This document shows, one piece after another, positions 53,877 through 62,823 of a stretch of 64,000 nucleotides of DNA. Source of the DNA: Pseudoalteromonas haloplanktis ATCC 14393 (GTDB lineage Bacteria; Pseudomonadota; Gammaproteobacteria; Enterobacterales; Alteromonadaceae); assembly GCF_000238355.1 (NCBI RefSeq), contig NZ_AHCA01000007.1, positions 1 to 64,000 of the forward strand. The letters are read 5' to 3'. The notes under the pieces are model-generated. The model was not told the DNA's origin. It made no database searches and worked only from the letters and a program-made list of their open reading frames with translations. A program made the translations under genes and the position numbers. Each line of letters starts with the position of its first letter. The first letter of the stretch is position 1.

Positions 53877-55961
53877 ATGAGTATAGATTTAAGTCAATTT
53901 TTTGAAGTTTTCTTTGAAGAAAGCCTTGAAGGTTTAGATGCCATGGAAGCTGAGCTATTAAATTTAGTACCTGGCGAAGAAGACTTAGAAACAATCAATA
54001 CTATTTTTCGTGCCGCACATTCAATTAAAGGGGGAAGCGGTACATTTGGTTTTAACTCTGTATCCGATTTTACCCATGTACTAGAAACCCTGTTAGATCA
54101 AATCCGTGAGGGAAAACGAGCGCTTACGGCTGAGCATGTTAATTTATTACTGAAATCTGTGGATTGCTTACGCGCTTTGCTTAGTGCCCTACAGGCAGAG
54201 CAAGCGCCTAATTTGGAAGAGGCGAATGAGCTTAGAAGTAAATTTGAGCAAATCTTAGGAGTGACCCCGGCTGGTACCGAGCAAATTGTAACCAAAAGTA
54301 AGCCTGCTGAACCTGAACTAAATACTTATCAAATTGATTTTAAACCTCACCATCATTTATTTAAAACCGGTAATGAACCACTATATATGATCAGTGAGCT
54401 TGCAGAGCTGGGTGATTTACAGACCCATGCTTTTCATAATGAGATACCTGATATTATTGATTTAAGTGCCGATGATTGCTTCCTATCTTGGCGGTTCTTT
54501 TTAAATACGGCAAAAGATGAAAGTGCAATTAGAGAAATTTTTGAATGGGTTGAGGATGATGCTGATATTAATATCACGCTCTGTGGTGGTTTGTTTGCAC
54601 AGGAAGAACCGCCCCCCGCTGCGCAGGAATCGATAGCAGAAAAGCTTGCATCAACGCCAGCAGTCGCGGAGGTTATTGCGGTTAATCCGAGCCCCAAAGC
54701 AGCGGTAGCTAAAGTAACGACTCCAGCTGCAGCAGAATCAACCTCAATCAGAGTGGGCATCGATAAAGTTGATTCATTAATCAATATGGTAGGGGAGTTG
54801 GTTATTACGCAAGCTATGTTAAGTCAGATTGGAGAGCAGGAGGTCACCGAAGCGAGTATCGCTGCCTTGCAAGAAGGCTTAGCGCAATTAGCGCATAACA
54901 CCCGAGATTTACAAGAGAGCGTTATGCGAATTCGTATGCTCCCGATCAGTTTTGTATTTAGCCGTTTTCCTCGTTTAGTAAGAGATATTTCGCAAAAGTT
55001 AAATAAACAAGTCGAGCTTAAACTACTTGGAGAGCAGACCGAGCTTGATAAGACCGTAATGGAGAAAATATCAGACCCTATGGTGCACTTAGTGCGTAAC
55101 TCTTTAGATCATGGTTTAGAGACTGTTGAGCAGCGCATAGCAGCTGGTAAAGATCCTGTTGGCAAGGTAACCCTGAATGCGTTTCATCAAGGGGGTAATA
55201 TTGTTATAGAAATCATGGATGACGGACAAGGTCTGAATACGGCAAAAATAAAACAAAAAGCCGTTGCTAATGGATTAGTTTCCGACACGGATGAGTTAGA
55301 TGATGATGAAATTAATGAATTGATATTTATGCCAGGTTTTTCAACCGCGGATGAAGTGAGTGACATCTCTGGGCGCGGTGTGGGAATGGATGTAGTCCGG
55401 CGTAATATTCAATCCCTCAATGGCTCTGTAGAAGTGTCATCTGCCGCAGGTGTTGGTTCTACATTTACGATTAGGCTGCCGCTAACGTTGGCTATTTTAG
55501 ATGGTCAGCTAGTTCGAGTCGCGAAGCATACCTATATTATCCCCCTCATTTCCATTGTTGAATCACTGCAAATTGATATCAGCAAAGTGAGTCGAGTAGG
55601 TAAGGATTTAGATGTTCTTAGGCTACGAGATGAATATATCCCGATCTTACGCTTATACACTATTTTTAATCATCAAGGGGCAATAGAAACGCTTGATAAA
55701 ACCTTACTCGTGGTGGTTGAAAGCGACAATCAAAAAGTAGGCTTATTAGTGGATGATTTATTGTCGCAGCAGCAAGTGGTGATCAAAAGCTTAGAAGCAA
55801 ATTACCAAAAAGTGGATGGTGTGTCGGGTGCGACTATTTTAGGTGACGGGCGCGTTTCATTGATTGTTGATATCAGTGGCTTAATTAAATTGTCGGGGCT
55901 AAGAAAGCCTGGAAGCCAAGATTTAATAATTGAATCGAAAGCAAGTTTGGAGGCGTCATGA
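53877..55961 (+). CDS. cheA: Chemotaxis histidine kinase CheA
   Basis: A 694-residue kinase. HPt domain with His48 in FRAAHSIKGGSGTFGF. An atypical linker (about 145-290) has a compact segment (YQIDFKPHHHLFKTGNEPLY ...) that may replace the P2 domain and an Ala/Pro-rich tether. Dimerisation (about 300-370), ATP-binding domain (N box VHLVRNSLDHG, DDGQGLN, GRGVGMDVVRRNI) and CheW-like P5 (about 540-680) follow. Its stop overlaps the cheW start by four bases (ATGA). Confidence 0.95.
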   Translation: MSIDLSQFFEVFFEESLEGLDAMEAELLNLVPGEEDLETINTIFRAAHSIKGGSGTFGFNSVSDFTHVLETLLDQIREGKRALTAEHVNLLLKSVDCLRALLSALQAEQAPNLEEANELRSKFEQILGVTPAGTEQIVTKSKPAEPELNTYQIDFKPHHHLFKTGNEPLYMISELAELGDLQTHAFHNEIPDIIDLSADDCFLSWRFFLNTAKDESAIREIFEWVEDDADINITLCGGLFAQEEPPPAAQESIAEKLASTPAVAEVIAVNPSPKAAVAKVTTPAAAESTSIRVGIDKVDSLINMVGELVITQAMLSQIGEQEVTEASIAALQEGLAQLAHNTRDLQESVMRIRMLPISFVFSRFPRLVRDISQKLNKQVELKLLGEQTELDKTVMEKISDPMVHLVRNSLDHGLETVEQRIAAGKDPVGKVTLNAFHQGGNIVIEIMDDGQGLNTAKIKQKAVANGLVSDTDELDDDEINELIFMPGFSTADEVSDISGRGVGMDVVRRNIQSLNGSVEVSSAAGVGSTFTIRLPLTLAILDGQLVRVAKHTYIIPLISIVESLQIDISKVSRVGKDLDVLRLRDEYIPILRLYTIFNHQGAIETLDKTLLVVVESDNQKVGLLVDDLLSQQQVVIKSLEANYQKVDGVSGATILGDGRVSLIVDISGLIKLSGLRKPGSQDLIIESKASLEAS

Positions 55962-56443
55962 TCTCTGCGCAAAGCAAAGTAGATAACAAAATAGTGCTGG
56001 AACAAGCGCAAGGCGTTAAGCAGTTTTTAACTTTTATTATGGCTGATGAAGAATATGGCGTTGATATTTTAACGGTTCAAGAAATTCGTAGTTGGGAAGA
56101 GATCACTGAAATCCCCAATGCTCCTGATTATCTCAAAGGAGTCATTAATCTACGAGGCACCATAGTGCCTATTTTAGATTTGAGATTACGCTTTGGCTTA
56201 GCGGCAATAGATTATGGCCCGCTGACCGTAGTGATAGTAGTGAAAGTGCATTTTGCGCAAAACAGTAAAATTATGGGCGTGGTCGTTGATGCTGTGTCGG
56301 ATGTTTACAGTATCGCAGAGCAAGATGCGAAAACAGTGCCCAGTTTAACAGATTCAGAAAATGCTGAATTCGTAGCAGGATTGGTTAACGTTGGTGAAAA
56401 AATGGTGGCGTTACTTGATCTGAAAAAAACAATGGATATTTAG
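55958..56443 (+). CDS. cheW: Chemotaxis coupling protein CheW
   Basis: A 161-residue coupling protein. Typical CheW strands: KQFLTFIMADEEYGVDILTVQEIRSW, ITEIPNAPDYLKGVINLRGTIVPILDLR and VGEKMVALLDLKK. Bridges CheA and receptor tips. Coupled to cheA by start-stop overlap. Confidence 0.95.
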   Translation: MISAQSKVDNKIVLEQAQGVKQFLTFIMADEEYGVDILTVQEIRSWEEITEIPNAPDYLKGVINLRGTIVPILDLRLRFGLAAIDYGPLTVVIVVKVHFAQNSKIMGVVVDAVSDVYSIAEQDAKTVPSLTDSENAEFVAGLVNVGEKMVALLDLKKTMDI

Positions 56444-56490
56444 TGTCTTCACTAAATAAGCAAATGTAAATAAACAAAAAGGTGAAGGGC

Positions 56491-59196
56491 ATGGGGTGGT
56501 TTAGCAATTCTAAAAATTCAAGATCTGACAATGATTTGGTTGTTGAGGCGTTAAATAAGTCACTCGCAGTCATTGAGTTTGAGCCAAGTGGCGTTATTTT
56601 AACGGCGAATGATAATTTCTTAACTGTTATGGGCTATCGACTTGAAGAAGTTCAAGGGCAGCACCATGCAATTTTTGTTGCTGAGAATGAAGCTAAAAGC
56701 ACGGAGTATCAAGCATTTTGGCAGCGTTTACGCGCGGGTGAGTTTATTTCAGATGAATTTAAGCGGATTGCTAAAGATGGCCGCAACGTGTGGATACAAG
56801 CAACCTATAACCCTGTGCTAGACAGTACTGGCGCAGTCACTAAAGTGGTTAAATTTGCCAGCGATATTACCGCACAAAAAAATAAAGCCCATGAAACGGC
56901 AGGGCAGATTGAAGCTATTGATAAGTCACAAGCGGTGATTGAATTTGAACTTGATGGGACGATTATTTCGGCTAACGCAAACTTCTTACAGACCTTAGGT
57001 TATCAAAGTGATGAAATTGTCGGTAAGCATCATAGTATGTTTGTTGAAACAGCCTACTCAAAAAGTGATGAGTATCAACAGTTTTGGAAAAAGCTTAGTC
57101 GTGGCGAGTTTGACTCTGGTGAATATTTACGCATCGCAAAGGATGGCTCAGTAATCTGGATCCAGGCTTCCTACAACCCAATTTTTGACTTAACTGGCAA
57201 GCCCTACAAAGTTGTTAAATACGCTACTGATATAACTGCGCAAAAACAAGCAGAAGTAAAATCATTGCATGACGCACAACTTTCCCAAGCTCTACAAGTA
57301 TGCCAAGCCAATGTGATGATAGCTGATAATAATTTAGAAATTGTTTACGTTAACGATCAAGTGCAGCGTATGTTACAAGCACGCGAAGAGACTCTTAAAA
57401 CTGTACTACCAAGTTTTTCGGTCGCAAATCTAGTGGGCACTTGTGTCGATGATTTTCATAAAAAACCAGAACATCAAAGGCAGCTACTGGCTGAGTTACA
57501 GCAGCCACACAAAGCACAATTACGCTTAGCAGGGCTTATTTTTAGTTTGATTGCGACTCCTTGGGTTGGCACCGATGGCGAACGGCTTGGCACTATTGTT
57601 GAGTGGCAAGACATTACTGATGAGGTAAATCGGGCTGAAAAAGAAAAGCTCGAAGCAGAAGAAAATTTGCGAGTGCGCCGTGCTCTCGATCGCGTTGCTA
57701 CCAATACCATGATTGCTGATGCTAGTAACGACATTATATATATGAATGAAGCCGTCTTAAAAATGATGCAAGTGGCAGAGTCCGATTTACGTAAAGATTT
57801 ACCGCATTTTGATAGTAGTCAGCTAATGGGGCAAAATATCGATGTGTTCCATAAAAATCCAGCCCATCAACGGAATATGTTAGCTAAGTTAGAAACGACC
57901 TATAAAACAGAAATTCTAGTAGGTGGCAGAACATTTGGCTTGATTGCCAACCCTATTTTTACGCCTGAGAACACACGTATTGGCACGGTTGTGGAGTGGA
58001 CGGATCGCACTGCAGAAGTCGCCATAGAACAAGAAATGGCAGGTTTAGTAAGTGCCGCAGGTAAGGGGGAGTTACAAGTAAGAGTTGAAGAAGCCAATAA
58101 AAATGGTTTCTTCCTACGCTTAGCGCAAGGACTAAATAGTTTAGTTTCTATCGTTGATGCTGCCGTATCAGATACTGCAACTATGTTAGATGCGTTAGCT
58201 AATGGTGATTTAACGATTCGTATCGAAAAAGATTATCAAGGTTCGTTTAATAAATTAAAGCAAGACGCCAATACAACAGCAGATAAATTGACTGAAGTAA
58301 TAAACCGCATAAACACCTCCGCTACGCTAGTTGCCAGTGGAGCAGAAGAAATATCGCAAGGTAATGCTGATTTAAGTCAGCGCACTGAAGAGCAAGCTTC
58401 ATCATTAGAAGAAACCGCAGCAAGCATGGAGCAAATGACCAGCACGGTTAGACAAAATGCCGACAATGCAAAAGTTGCCAATCAGCTGGCTGAAGAAACA
58501 CAAAGTAAAGCGCAACAAGGAGGGGAGGTTGTTAACCGTGCGGTAACTAGTATGTCAGCCATTAATGAGTCGAGTAAGAAAATCGCAGATATTATTAGTG
58601 TGATTGATGAAATTGCTTTTCAAACTAATTTATTAGCGCTGAATGCAGCAGTTGAAGCGGCGAGAGCTGGAGAGCAAGGCCGTGGCTTTGCTGTGGTCGC
58701 AGGTGAAGTGCGTAATTTAGCCCAGCGTTCAGCGGGAGCGGCAAAAGAAATTAAAGAACTGATCCGCGATAGTGTTGGTAAAGTTGAAGACGGTACTTTG
58801 TTAGTGAACGAATCAGGCGCCACTTTGAAAGAAATTGTGGTTGCAGTACAAAAAGTAACGGAAATGATTTCAGATATTGCACAGGCGTCTGAAGAGCAAA
58901 GCTCGGGTATTGAGCAGGTAAATAAAGCGATATCACAAATGGACGAAATGACGCAACAAAATGCAGCGCTGGTCGAAGAAGCTTCAGCTGCAGGCGAGTC
59001 GATGTCTGAGCAAGCAAATGATATGCGTCGCTTGCTTAATTTTTTCACTATAAGTGAGCAACACGAGTCAACTGTGGCGTCAGTGAAACCAGTGACTGCA
59101 CCAGTTCGCAGTACTAATATTCGTAGCACTAATATTCGCAGTAAGGTACGAGGCGATAATTTTGCCGATTCAACAGATGAGTGGGAGGAGTTTTAA
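56491..59196 (+). CDS. Soluble methyl-accepting chemotaxis protein with four PAS domains and CheR-tether pentapeptide
   Basis: A 901-residue chemoreceptor without TM segments. Two PAS domains of one type (about 24-130 and 146-252, each ending DITAQK) form an internal duplication. Two further PAS domains (about 268-380 and 400-510) carry DFHKKP/DVFHKNP (His323, His454) and EWQD/EWTD (Trp372, Trp503), positions that in the Aer2 family serve heme and O2 binding. A HAMP-like pair (about 515-605), the signalling domain (about 606-860, hairpin [20 protein letters not shown]) and the C-terminal EWEEF follow. The last matches the CheR-binding pentapeptide (NWETF; GWEEF in Aer2). I infer a cytoplasmic O2 or redox sensor. 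Confidence 0.92.
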   Translation: MGWFSNSKNSRSDNDLVVEALNKSLAVIEFEPSGVILTANDNFLTVMGYRLEEVQGQHHAIFVAENEAKSTEYQAFWQRLRAGEFISDEFKRIAKDGRNVWIQATYNPVLDSTGAVTKVVKFASDITAQKNKAHETAGQIEAIDKSQAVIEFELDGTIISANANFLQTLGYQSDEIVGKHHSMFVETAYSKSDEYQQFWKKLSRGEFDSGEYLRIAKDGSVIWIQASYNPIFDLTGKPYKVVKYATDITAQKQAEVKSLHDAQLSQALQVCQANVMIADNNLEIVYVNDQVQRMLQAREETLKTVLPSFSVANLVGTCVDDFHKKPEHQRQLLAELQQPHKAQLRLAGLIFSLIATPWVGTDGERLGTIVEWQDITDEVNRAEKEKLEAEENLRVRRALDRVATNTMIADASNDIIYMNEAVLKMMQVAESDLRKDLPHFDSSQLMGQNIDVFHKNPAHQRNMLAKLETTYKTEILVGGRTFGLIANPIFTPENTRIGTVVEWTDRTAEVAIEQEMAGLVSAAGKGELQVRVEEANKNGFFLRLAQGLNSLVSIVDAAVSDTATMLDALANGDLTIRIEKDYQGSFNKLKQDANTTADKLTEVINRINTSATLVASGAEEISQGNADLSQRTEEQASSLEETAASMEQMTSTVRQNADNAKVANQLAEETQSKAQQGGEVVNRAVTSMSAINESSKKIADIISVIDEIAFQTNLLALNAAVEAARAGEQGRGFAVVAGEVRNLAQRSAGAAKEIKELIRDSVGKVEDGTLLVNESGATLKEIVVAVQKVTEMISDIAQASEEQSSGIEQVNKAISQMDEMTQQNAALVEEASAAGESMSEQANDMRRLLNFFTISEQHESTVASVKPVTAPVRSTNIRSTNIRSKVRGDNFADSTDEWEEF

Positions 59197-59221
59197 GTTT
59201 CTGTAAACTAAATGCCCGAAA

Positions 59222-59274
59222 ACAATAACGTAAGTAAAGGCGTTACGCTGTACCACGGCTTTACTTGCCATTGT
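59222..59274 (+). repeat. Imperfect hairpin between the MCP gene and cheR
   Basis: AAGTAAAG (59232-59239) and CTTTACTT (59259-59266) with outer ACAAT and ATTGT. No T tract follows. It may reduce read-through or set cheR levels. Confidence 0.45.
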
Positions 59275-59321
59275 TGTAACGTTTAACCGCATTGCTGACG
59301 CGCCTATTACGAGTATCTGTA

Positions 59322-60146
59322 ATGAAAGAGTTTTTATTAACCGATAGTGACTTTAAACAGATAGCAACGATTGTTTATCAGGCGTGCGGCATTGTTTTAG
59401 GTGAGCATAAACGGGAAATGGTTTATTCACGTCTTGCGCGCCGTATCCGAGCCTTAGGGTTTACAAGTTTTAAGCAATATTTGGCTTATTTACAGAACCA
59501 TAAAGAACAAGAATTTAGCGATTTTATAAACGCGTTAACCACTAACTTGACTTCATTTTTTCGAGAGTCACATCATTTTGATTATTTAAAATCACACGTA
59601 GTGCCTAAGTTATTAGTTGCCAATAAAAGTACTCGACGAGTGCGGATCTGGTCGGCTGGTTGCTCAACAGGGGAAGAGTCTTACTCTCTCGCTATGACCT
59701 TGCATGGCTTATTTCCTAGTGATTGGGATGTGAAAATCTTAGCCACAGATTTAGATTCAAACGTATTAGCAAAGGCGCAGTCTGGTACTTACACTGCAGC
59801 GAATGTTAGCGGACTGGAACGACAGCAATTACAGCGTTGGTTTTTAAAAAGCAAAGATGGCGAGCAGTTCAAAGTTAAACCTGAGTTACAGCAGAGCATT
59901 CACTTTAAGCGTTTGAACTTATTGCAGCAGTGGCCGATGAAGGGACCTTTTGATGTGATTTTTTGTCGTAATGTAGTGATTTATTTTGATAAACAAACAA
60001 AAGATCAGCTATTTACTCGTTACTGCAATATTTTAGCTGAGCAAGGGTATTTATTTTTAGGTCACTCTGAAACGATCGGGAAGGAACATCGTGAGTTTAA
60101 AAATTTAGGCAAAACGATGTACCTTAAGGTGAGCTATGGAGCATAA
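59322..60146 (+). CDS. cheR: CheR protein-glutamate methyltransferase
   Basis: A 274-residue AdoMet enzyme. An N-terminal helical domain (1-75) and SAM motif RIWSAGCSTGEESYSLAM are followed by ILATDLDSNVLAKAQ and FDVIFCRNVVIYFD. It methylates receptor glutamates; the C-terminal pentapeptide of the adjacent MCP is its likely docking site. Start ATG 59322 has only a weak Shine-Dalgarno (GAGTAT). It overlaps cheD by 11 bases. Confidence 0.94.
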   Translation: MKEFLLTDSDFKQIATIVYQACGIVLGEHKREMVYSRLARRIRALGFTSFKQYLAYLQNHKEQEFSDFINALTTNLTSFFRESHHFDYLKSHVVPKLLVANKSTRRVRIWSAGCSTGEESYSLAMTLHGLFPSDWDVKILATDLDSNVLAKAQSGTYTAANVSGLERQQLQRWFLKSKDGEQFKVKPELQQSIHFKRLNLLQQWPMKGPFDVIFCRNVVIYFDKQTKDQLFTRYCNILAEQGYLFLGHSETIGKEHREFKNLGKTMYLKVSYGA

Positions 60147-60753
60147 TTTTAAACCTGTATTGCATGGCTTTGAGCATATCAAACGCTTTTGGGATTCAGG
60201 ACTGCAGCGAGTCGTCGCTAAAGTTTTACCCGGTGAGTTTTATGTATCGAAACACGATGAAGTTATTTCTACGGTGCTAGGCTCATGCATTGCTGCATGT
60301 ATTTATGATGACAAGTTAGGTATTGGTGGTATGAATCACTTTATGCTGCCTATTGAAAGAGGTGCAGAGCCTACTAGCGCACATAATTTAAATTGTCGTT
60401 ATGGTAATTGGGCAATGGAGTTTTTAATAAATGAAGTACTTAAGAATGGCGCATCGAGGCAAAACTTAAAAATAAAATTATTTGGTGGCGGGAAGATTAT
60501 TCGCTCAATGACTGATATAGGCCTTGGTAATATTCGCTTTGCACATTCCTATGTACAAGAAGAGGGGTTAAACTTAGTGTCACATGATGTGGGTGGTCCT
60601 TGGCCTCGCAAGGTCAATTTTAATCCTCAAACAGGGAGAGTGCAGGTGAAAAAATTGCGTGAAATGCACAGTGAGGCAATCGAAAAACGCGAAATCAGCT
60701 ATTTACACCATATCGAAGAACAAGATTCAAAAACCGATATCGAGTTATTCTAA
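60136..60753 (+). CDS. cheD: CheD chemoreceptor glutamine deamidase
   Basis: A 205-residue CheD. The active site Cys is in VLGSCIAACIYD and His in GGMNHFMLP; KIKLFGGGKIIRSM and IGLGNIRFA follow the family. It deamidates receptor glutamines and may sequester signalling proteins. It overlaps the cheR end, so translation is coupled. Confidence 0.94.
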   Translation: MEHNFKPVLHGFEHIKRFWDSGLQRVVAKVLPGEFYVSKHDEVISTVLGSCIAACIYDDKLGIGGMNHFMLPIERGAEPTSAHNLNCRYGNWAMEFLINEVLKNGASRQNLKIKLFGGGKIIRSMTDIGLGNIRFAHSYVQEEGLNLVSHDVGGPWPRKVNFNPQTGRVQVKKLREMHSEAIEKREISYLHHIEEQDSKTDIELF

Positions 60754-60763
60754 GGGGCTTAGT

Positions 60764-61795
60764 ATGGTCAAGGTGCTAGTAATTGATGACTCGCCATTGA
60801 TACGACGGGTATTAACTGAAATTTTGCAGCAGGCTGATGACCTTGAAGTTGTAGGCAGCGCAGAAGATCCTTATCAAGCACGAACAATGATTAAGCAGCT
60901 TAATCCTGATGTACTCACCTTAGATATTGAAATGCCAAAAATGGATGGCATTAGTTTTTTGAAAAACTTAATGCGACTGAGACCGATGCCAGTGGTAATG
61001 ATCTCAACACTGACGCAAAAAGGTTCTCCTATCACTTTGGAAGCTTTGGAGTTAGGGGCGGTTGATTTTATTGCGAAGCCAACAGTCAATGCTTCTAAGC
61101 AATTTACCCAGTATGCAAAAGTAGTGCAACAAAAGGTACGTACAGCCGCTGTAGCCCGAGTACGAGCTTTTAAGCTTAATGAAGTTAAGCCAATAGAAAC
61201 ATTACATAACAGCCAGTTTAGCCTGAAAAAAGTGGTGGCAATTGGGGCATCAACAGGCGGCACTGAAGCTATCAAAGAAGTATTAATACGAATGCCGGAA
61301 AACTGCCCGCCAATAGTGATCACTCAGCATATCCCACCAGTGTTTAGCAGTTCGTTTGCGCAGCGAATGGACCGAACTTGCGCTATTAATGTGAAAGAAG
61401 CGCAGCATGGTGATAAGTTGGCCGCTGGCTGGGCATATATTGCACCAGGGGATCAGCATTTGAGTGTGGTACAACGAGGGAGCAGTTTATACTGCCAACT
61501 TGATCAGAGCGATCCGGTCAATCGCCACCGCCCAGCGGTTGATGTATTATTTAATTCTCTGGTTGAGGTGTGTCCCAAAAATACAATTGCGGCTTTATTG
61601 ACTGGTATGGGGAACGATGGTGCGAAAGGCTTACTAGCATTAAAACAGCATGGCGCATATACCGTAGCGCAAGATGAGCTATCGTCTGTGGTATGGGGAA
61701 TGCCTAAAGCCGCGATTGAATTGGGCGCGGCTATAGATGTTGTTTCACTTGATAGGGTTGCTCAGCAGTTATTGAGTCAAGCAATTAAGCATTAA
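60764..61795 (+). CDS. cheB: CheB chemotaxis methylesterase response regulator
   Basis: A 343-residue protein from ATG 60764. Receiver domain with Asp10 and phosphoacceptor Asp54 (LTLDIEMPKMDG); methylesterase domain with the triad Ser163 (GASTGG), His189 (QHIPP) and Asp285 (GNDGAKG). It removes methyl groups and deamidates receptors in response to CheA phosphorylation. Its stop overlaps the convergent deacetylase stop within TTAA. Confidence 0.95.
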   Translation: MVKVLVIDDSPLIRRVLTEILQQADDLEVVGSAEDPYQARTMIKQLNPDVLTLDIEMPKMDGISFLKNLMRLRPMPVVMISTLTQKGSPITLEALELGAVDFIAKPTVNASKQFTQYAKVVQQKVRTAAVARVRAFKLNEVKPIETLHNSQFSLKKVVAIGASTGGTEAIKEVLIRMPENCPPIVITQHIPPVFSSSFAQRMDRTCAINVKEAQHGDKLAAGWAYIAPGDQHLSVVQRGSSLYCQLDQSDPVNRHRPAVDVLFNSLVEVCPKNTIAALLTGMGNDGAKGLLALKQHGAYTVAQDELSSVVWGMPKAAIELGAAIDVVSLDRVAQQLLSQAIKH

Positions 61796-62823
61796 TCGAC
61801 GATCACCCAGGGTTGAGAAAACCAATAGTAACTACCCTTGTGACTAATTGATGGTGCTGTACAGTTAAATCGAGAGCGACCTTGAGCAAGCGGTTTTGGT
61901 GAATTTATTACCACGATATCTGCAGCCGACCATATTAATTTTGCTTGACCGACTCCTGATACATAACACGCTAACTGACTTTTATGAAAATCGTCCATAT
62001 TAAATTGGATGCTAATTTGCGGTGGGTTTTCATTCGTTACACTATCTAGATAACTGAGTTTTTGGATTGAAAATGCGCGAGAGTTAAGTTTAGTGATTAA
62101 AGTGTCAAGTTTGCTATAAAAGCCAGATGCTGGGAAGCGAGGTAAGCGGCTAAAATCAGACTCTTTATTAACGGCGCCTGAGTGTTGACCAATACCAATA
62201 AATCCCAGCTCCTTTACTAAACTTTGTAATTGGTTATTAAATTCACCATAAGGATACGCTAAGTATTTATAATCATGACCAATTTCTTCTTTTATACGTT
62301 GTTGTGATGACAAAATATCCTGTTTGATACGTGCTTGCCATTGCTGGGTTGTTTCATTGGCTAGTTTATGGTGTAGGTAATCATGTTGTGCACTATGATT
62401 GCTGATCAGTGCCCCTTTTTTGGCAAGCTCTCTGAGTTTATCCCAACCCATCACATAAGCTTCACCTTCATCAATCAATTTTGGATTAACAAAAATGGTG
62501 TAAGGGTATTTAAATTTCTCTAATATCGGCGCGGCTTGTTCGTAATTGTTGTTGTAACCATCATCAAAGGTAATTGCGACAGTTTTATCTGGTAAACTTT
62601 GGCCTTGTTGTAAGCTTGTCAGTAAATCATTCAATGGGATGACATTAAAATCATGGTCTTTTAAATAATTCAGGTGTTCAGTGAAGGTTTCTGCACTAAC
62701 ACTTGTGACCGCCGGTAAGGTTTCACTGACATGATGGTACTGTAAAATAACTGCGCTGTGAGCAGGTAAAGATAGCCAGAATAGGATTGATAATACACTG
62801 TGAAAAAGTTTCTTAAACGTCAT
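61792..62823 (-). CDS. Polysaccharide deacetylase family protein
   Basis: A 343-residue secreted NodB-type enzyme. A signal peptide (LFHSVLSILFWLSLPAHS) is followed by VILQYHHV, the catalytic/metal motif AITFDDGYNN, the metal pair in SNHSAQHDYLHH and AYPYGEFN. It would N-deacetylate an amino-sugar polymer in the envelope. The C-terminal 110 residues form a separate beta-rich region with two Cys (ACYVSG and FNCTAP). I chose 62823 over 62835; neither has a clear Shine-Dalgarno. Divergent overlap with the MATE gene. Confidence 0.87.
   Translation of the reverse strand: MTFKKLFHSVLSILFWLSLPAHSAVILQYHHVSETLPAVTSVSAETFTEHLNYLKDHDFNVIPLNDLLTSLQQGQSLPDKTVAITFDDGYNNNYEQAAPILEKFKYPYTIFVNPKLIDEGEAYVMGWDKLRELAKKGALISNHSAQHDYLHHKLANETTQQWQARIKQDILSSQQRIKEEIGHDYKYLAYPYGEFNNQLQSLVKELGFIGIGQHSGAVNKESDFSRLPRFPASGFYSKLDTLITKLNSRAFSIQKLSYLDSVTNENPPQISIQFNMDDFHKSQLACYVSGVGQAKLIWSAADIVVINSPKPLAQGRSRFNCTAPSISHKGSYYWFSQPWVIVD

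Noticed and set aside
58620..59129. Long antisense ORFs inside the MCP gene
   Set aside because: Reflect the biased codon use of the signalling domain; no start signals.
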